Part shown: positions 43,939 through 46,863 of the stretch, piece after piece
Numbering within the stretch: the stretch's first letter is position 1
Layout: every line of letters starts with the position of its first letter
From: Calothrix sp. CSU_2_0
Lineage (GTDB): Bacteria > Cyanobacteriota > Cyanobacteriia > Cyanobacteriales > Nostocaceae
Length of the DNA stretch: 46,863 nt
Assembly (NCBI GenBank): GCA_012034595.1
Contig: JAAUPE010000045.1
Span: 1-46,863 of the forward strand
Direction of reading: 5' to 3'
Position numbers and translations under genes: made by a program
Notes under the pieces: model-generated
The model's database searches: none
Seen by the model: only the letters and a program-made list of their open reading frames with translations
Told to the model about the DNA's origin: nothing

Positions 43939-45033
43939 TTGATAGATCGAAGCCGTCTCCGGGCTTATATGTCCCTAATTCGGGAACTGCTGCGTTGTCC
44001 GAGTGGAGATGAGTTGGCTCTCCTGCAAACAAATTTGGAATTAGTAGATACAAATTTAATCCAGTTGATGGAACAGGTAGCAACTAGAGCAATGGAAAAG
44101 GGTGCGATCGCCACAGCAGATTTTTTGCGTGATTTGACAGGACAACTTAAGGAAATACTCTCACCTACCGAGATTGAGTATTCTCCGGATGGGGAAATAT
44201 TTTCGGCACATCTGGAAGTGATTGAGGCATTGTTGAATTGTCCGAGCGGTGCGGAGACAGAGATATTACGTGCCAATCAAGAATTTATCGATGCTGGTTT
44301 TATCCTGTCTTTGCAGCGATTTGCGAAGATGCTGGTTGATATTGGTGAAGATCGGGCTGCTGAGTTTTTGCAAAGTATTGCGGAACCTTTGACTCAGGCT
44401 TTAAGTGGTGATTCTACTGTTGCTATGCCGACGAGTTACTTAGATTTACTTGGTGATATTTTGCGGGTAGTTACCAGTAATGGTGGTAATACGAAAGCTT
44501 TATATCTTTTGCTTGAAGCTAATGTAGAAAAGCTAGATATTAGTTTTGCTGAGGCTTTAGAGGATTGGGCGACAAGTACTCTAGCCGTGGTGAAGCCGGG
44601 GATTGCTCATAGTATCGCCGCAGATATTGTTAAATTTGCAACTTTAATCCAAGATTTTCCTGGTGGAGAAAAAGCAGATAATTTGGAGATTGCGATCGCA
44701 GGTTATGAAATTGGGCTTAGAGCATATCGACGCGATCGGTTTCCCCAACAATGGGCAGATGTTCAAAATCGTCTCGGCAATGTTTACTTAAATCGCATCA
44801 TTGGCGAAAAAGCGACAAATATTGAAGTTGCAATTGAATGTCACAAGGCAGCATTAGAAATCTTTGAGCGCGATCTATTTCCTCAAGAATGGGGTGCTAC
44901 TCAATATTATCTGGGTACTGCTTACCAAAACCGCATTTACGGTAACAAGAGGGAAAACTCGCAAATATCTTCAGAGTGTTTTCAAGCTGCATCAGAGATT
45001 TCAGAAGAAGAAAATAATCCCGATCTGGATTGA
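43939..45033 (+). CDS. TPR-like repeat protein, effector-less
   Basis: 364 aa of helical repeats. The first 150 residues hold two related units (IRELLRCPSGDELALLQTNL and IEALLNCPSGAETEILRANQ). The second half has the cyanobacterial TPR-like motif (FPQQWADVQNRLGNVYLNRI, then FPQEWGATQYYLGTAYQNRI). In larger cyanobacterial proteins this array often precedes a CHAT protease-like or NB-ARC domain; neither is present, so it may be truncated or a stand-alone scaffold. The start is uncertain: a TTG at 43939 has GAGGT just upstream; the first ATG is at 43969. The stop is four bases before repeat copy B. Confidence 0.7.
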   Translation: MIDRSRLRAYMSLIRELLRCPSGDELALLQTNLELVDTNLIQLMEQVATRAMEKGAIATADFLRDLTGQLKEILSPTEIEYSPDGEIFSAHLEVIEALLNCPSGAETEILRANQEFIDAGFILSLQRFAKMLVDIGEDRAAEFLQSIAEPLTQALSGDSTVAMPTSYLDLLGDILRVVTSNGGNTKALYLLLEANVEKLDISFAEALEDWATSTLAVVKPGIAHSIAADIVKFATLIQDFPGGEKADNLEIAIAGYEIGLRAYRRDRFPQQWADVQNRLGNVYLNRIIGEKATNIEVAIECHKAALEIFERDLFPQEWGATQYYLGTAYQNRIYGNKRENSQISSECFQAASEISEEENNPDLD

Positions 45034-45036
45034 ATC

Positions 45037-45139
45037 ATACCAATTCAAATAATGATTGCAACACATCCAACGGTAGAGACTTAGCAGTGCTACGTCTCTA
45101 CAAATATCTATCTGTCGCGTTGTTTTTTCAAATTGGTAT
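45037..45139 (-). repeat. MITE-like interspersed repeat, copy B
   Basis: Inverted copy of 38455-38555. It begins ATACCAATTCAAAT and ends AATTGGTAT, giving terminal inverted repeats of about 9-12 bp, with the same central GTAGAGAC palindrome. It lies four bases after the stop of the TPR-like gene, so insertion may have defined that 3' end. Confidence 0.8.
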
Positions 45140-45279
45140 CAGGTTGTGGAGATTTTCTGTTTCGATGTCGCAACGGTTTTTTTACAGCTTGGATTAATCA
45201 GGTTTTGGGAATTTATCTGTTTTGCGATAAACCTCCGGAACGCTTACGCGATCGCAACAGTTTTTTCCAAATATGGTAG

Positions 45280-45299
45280 GGGCAAACGGCTGTTTGCCC
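45280..45299. repeat. Small palindrome GGGCAAAC-GGCT-GTTTGCCC
   Basis: An 8-bp perfect stem followed by TTATTTTTCC; third member of the family at 27960-27979 and 28901-28920. It may terminate plus-strand transcription from the TPR-like gene. No other gene is seen in 45140-45354. Confidence 0.6.
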
Positions 45300-45354
45300 T
45301 TATTTTTCCTTGTATTTAGAGTTTTCTCATTGTGTGAGAAACCGGGTTTCTAAA

Positions 45355-46448
45355 TTAACCATTAACCAAATCCGGAAATACCTCTTGGACTGCGGGATGC
45401 ACCAAACGATGATTCTGTACATTCACACCTTTAGCAAGAGAAGGGTTAATTTCCAAAGCTTTCAAACCATAATTAGCTAACTGCTGTACAAAAGGCAAAG
45501 TACTATTATTCAATGCTTGCGTCGCTGTCCAAGGTACTGCACCAGGCATATTCGGCACACCATAATGAACGACACCTTCTTCGATGTAAACAGGATTTGT
45601 ATGGGATGTTGGATGTAAAGTCTCCACACATCCACCTTGGTCAACGGCAACATCAACAATTACCGAACCTGGATGCATTGTTGCCACCAATTCGCGGGAT
45701 ACTAATATTGGTGCCCTTCTTCCCAACAGTAATACCGCACCAATCAGCAAATCGGCTTCTTTGACAGCAGCTTCAATATGAGCGGAGTTGCTGTAAAGAA
45801 GTTGACACGGGAACCAAACAAAGTTTCCAGATAACTCAAGCGTTCGACATTAACATCTAATATCTGTACCGCAGCACCCATGCCTACGGCAATTTTCGCT
45901 GCTTCCGTACCGACAACACCACCACCTAAAATTACGACTTTGCCAGGTTTAACGCCAGGTATACCACCTAGTAATACACCTCTACCACCTTGCTGACTTT
46001 CTAAATACCTTGCCCCAAATTGTACCGATAAGCGTCCAGCTATAATACTCATTGGTGTTAGCAATGGTAAGCGATTGACACCGGATTGTTCGACTGTCTC
46101 GTATGCAACTGCTGTAACACCACAGTCGATTAAATGCTCGGTTAATTTTCTATCCGCAGCTAAATGTAAATATGTAAATAAAATTTGACCTTTTTGCAAT
46201 AAATTATACTCAGAAACCAGAGGCTCTTTAACTTTGACAACTAAGTCGCGATTCCATGCTGATTCTGCTGTTGCCACAATTTCCGCACCAAAAGCACGGT
46301 AATCATCATCGCTAAATCCAGCACCATTACCAGCTTGTGTTTCGACAAAAACGCGATGACCGCTTTCCTTTAACACTCGCACACTAGAAGGACTTAACCC
46401 AACTCGAAATTCTTGGTCTTTCGATTCCTTGGGAACACCAATTTCCAT
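45355..46448 (-). pseudogene. ald: Alanine dehydrogenase, frameshifted
   Basis: Two frames give one alanine dehydrogenase (NAD-dependent L-alanine to pyruvate and ammonia). The first has MEIGVPKESKDQEFRVGLSP, FTYLHLAADRKL (catalytic His) and the NAD fold VVILGGGVVGTEAAKIAVGM. The second has LLIGAVLLLGRRAPILVSRE, VDVAVDQGGCVETLHPTSHT and NMPGAVPWTATQAL. They join near 45803-45805 when one base is restored (GSRVxLLYSNSAHIEAAVKE). Repaired length is about 364 aa, normal for the family. All key residues survive, so this is either a very recent mutation or a sequencing error. Confidence 0.92.
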
Positions 46449-46643
46449 TGACTGCCTCTGATTTATTTTTGCTTAAGTTTAGTGTCTCTTAGGCAAGCTT
46501 GCCAGTTTGAAATTAAAGATACTTAATTGGGAAATAGGTGATGGGTAATTCATCAATGATTGCTAATACGCGATCGCAATTTTTTTCTTGACTATTATCC
46601 AAGTATTACTAAAATATATAAAGAAAAATTAATTTTTGTAATT

Positions 46644-46793
46644 TTAGTGATTCACAAAGCGATCGCTGCCGGAATCCCATACCCTTGTTGCACTTTGCCT
46701 ATCAAGTAAACACGGAACGAAATGGTAGTTGATTGAAGATACTGAATTTTCGGTACGCCTGTACTCATAATCTTCCTGAGATAGTTTAGCCAT
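46644..46793 (-). pseudogene. Possible remnant of IS200-type TnpA, N-terminus only
   Basis: A 49-codon frame starting MAKLSQEDYEYRRTENSVSS and then INYHFV, which resembles from memory the N-terminus of IS200/IS605 TnpA (Y1 transposase) proteins. The similarity stops after about 26 residues. There is no HUH motif or catalytic Tyr. Low certainty. Confidence 0.35.
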
Positions 46794-46863
46794 ATTTTAC
46801 GGAATCTTGTTGTTTTTGTATGTAGTATCAATTATACGAGCAACAGGAGGTGATGCAAGTTGT
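46794..46863. other. Right edge
   Basis: No gene assigned. The plus strand carries AGGAGGTG immediately before an ATG at 46853; the spacing is too short for that ATG, but a gene starting beyond the edge is possible. Confidence 0.3.

Noticed and set aside
1-46863. CRISPR array or prophage
   Set aside because: No regularly spaced direct repeats with unique spacers and no phage structural genes are visible; tandem heptamers are the STRR type.
46847-46863. Gene start at the right edge (AGGAGGTG then ATG)
   Set aside because: No space between the ribosome-site match and the ATG, and only three codons remain in the window.

Overview
The window is cyanobacterial chromosome, most likely from a filamentous, probably heterocyst-forming species of the Nostocales type. 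The evidence is a tRNA-Leu(UAA) gene split by a group I intron, the block ndhL - DUF3007 - trpA, the pair DUF751 - rbfA, a DUF4327 gene, a HetZ-family protein, more than twenty-five HIP1 octamers (GCGATCGC), and many short tandem heptamers and small palindromic repeats.

Region by region. 1-2.55 kb holds part of a diversity-generating retroelement (DGR). A 126-bp template repeat (TR, 621-746, minus strand) is matched without gaps by a variable repeat (VR, 933-1058) at the 3' end of a Ser/Thr kinase-formylglycine-enzyme-fold fusion gene (934-2552). Fifteen of the sixteen differences fall on TR adenines. The reverse transcriptase is not in the window; it may lie beyond the left edge or elsewhere. 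3-7.7 kb carries two more Ser/Thr kinases (one with an SH3-like domain), a KTSC protein and small conserved genes. 7.7-9.1 kb holds a secreted protein and a HicB/HicA-type toxin-antitoxin pair. 9.2-21 kb is a one-directional cell-surface cluster: a DUF11/SdrD-type protein, a 1440-aa outer-membrane barrel, a beta-helix-OmpA fusion, and two tandem paralogous secreted proteins. A 1.37-kb gene-free leader lies upstream. 22.3-25.3 kb is housekeeping (trpA, DUF3007, ndhL, intron-containing tRNA-Leu). 25.6-33 kb has a hypothetical protein, a broken UPF0104 membrane protein, a stress-like hydrophilic protein, larC, a YrdC/Sua5-family gene and the HetZ-family gene. 33.3-35.3 kb is a DpnII/Dam-type restriction-modification pair. 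35.7-39 kb is small conserved genes in long non-coding stretches. 39.5-46.4 kb is a decaying or error-affected stretch: a CDF transporter, a PAS histidine kinase and alanine dehydrogenase are each frameshifted, beside a TnpB remnant and an ABC ATPase with no permease.

Five genes each lack exactly one base, and every case can be read as one A lost from an A run on the coding strand. This looks more like homopolymer errors in a long-read assembly than five independent gene deaths, but the sequence alone cannot decide. The most exciting element is the DGR: the sequence shows adenine-specific diversification of the ligand-binding-type C-terminal domain of a protein kinase, that is, a signalling receptor whose sensor face is rewritten by retrohoming.
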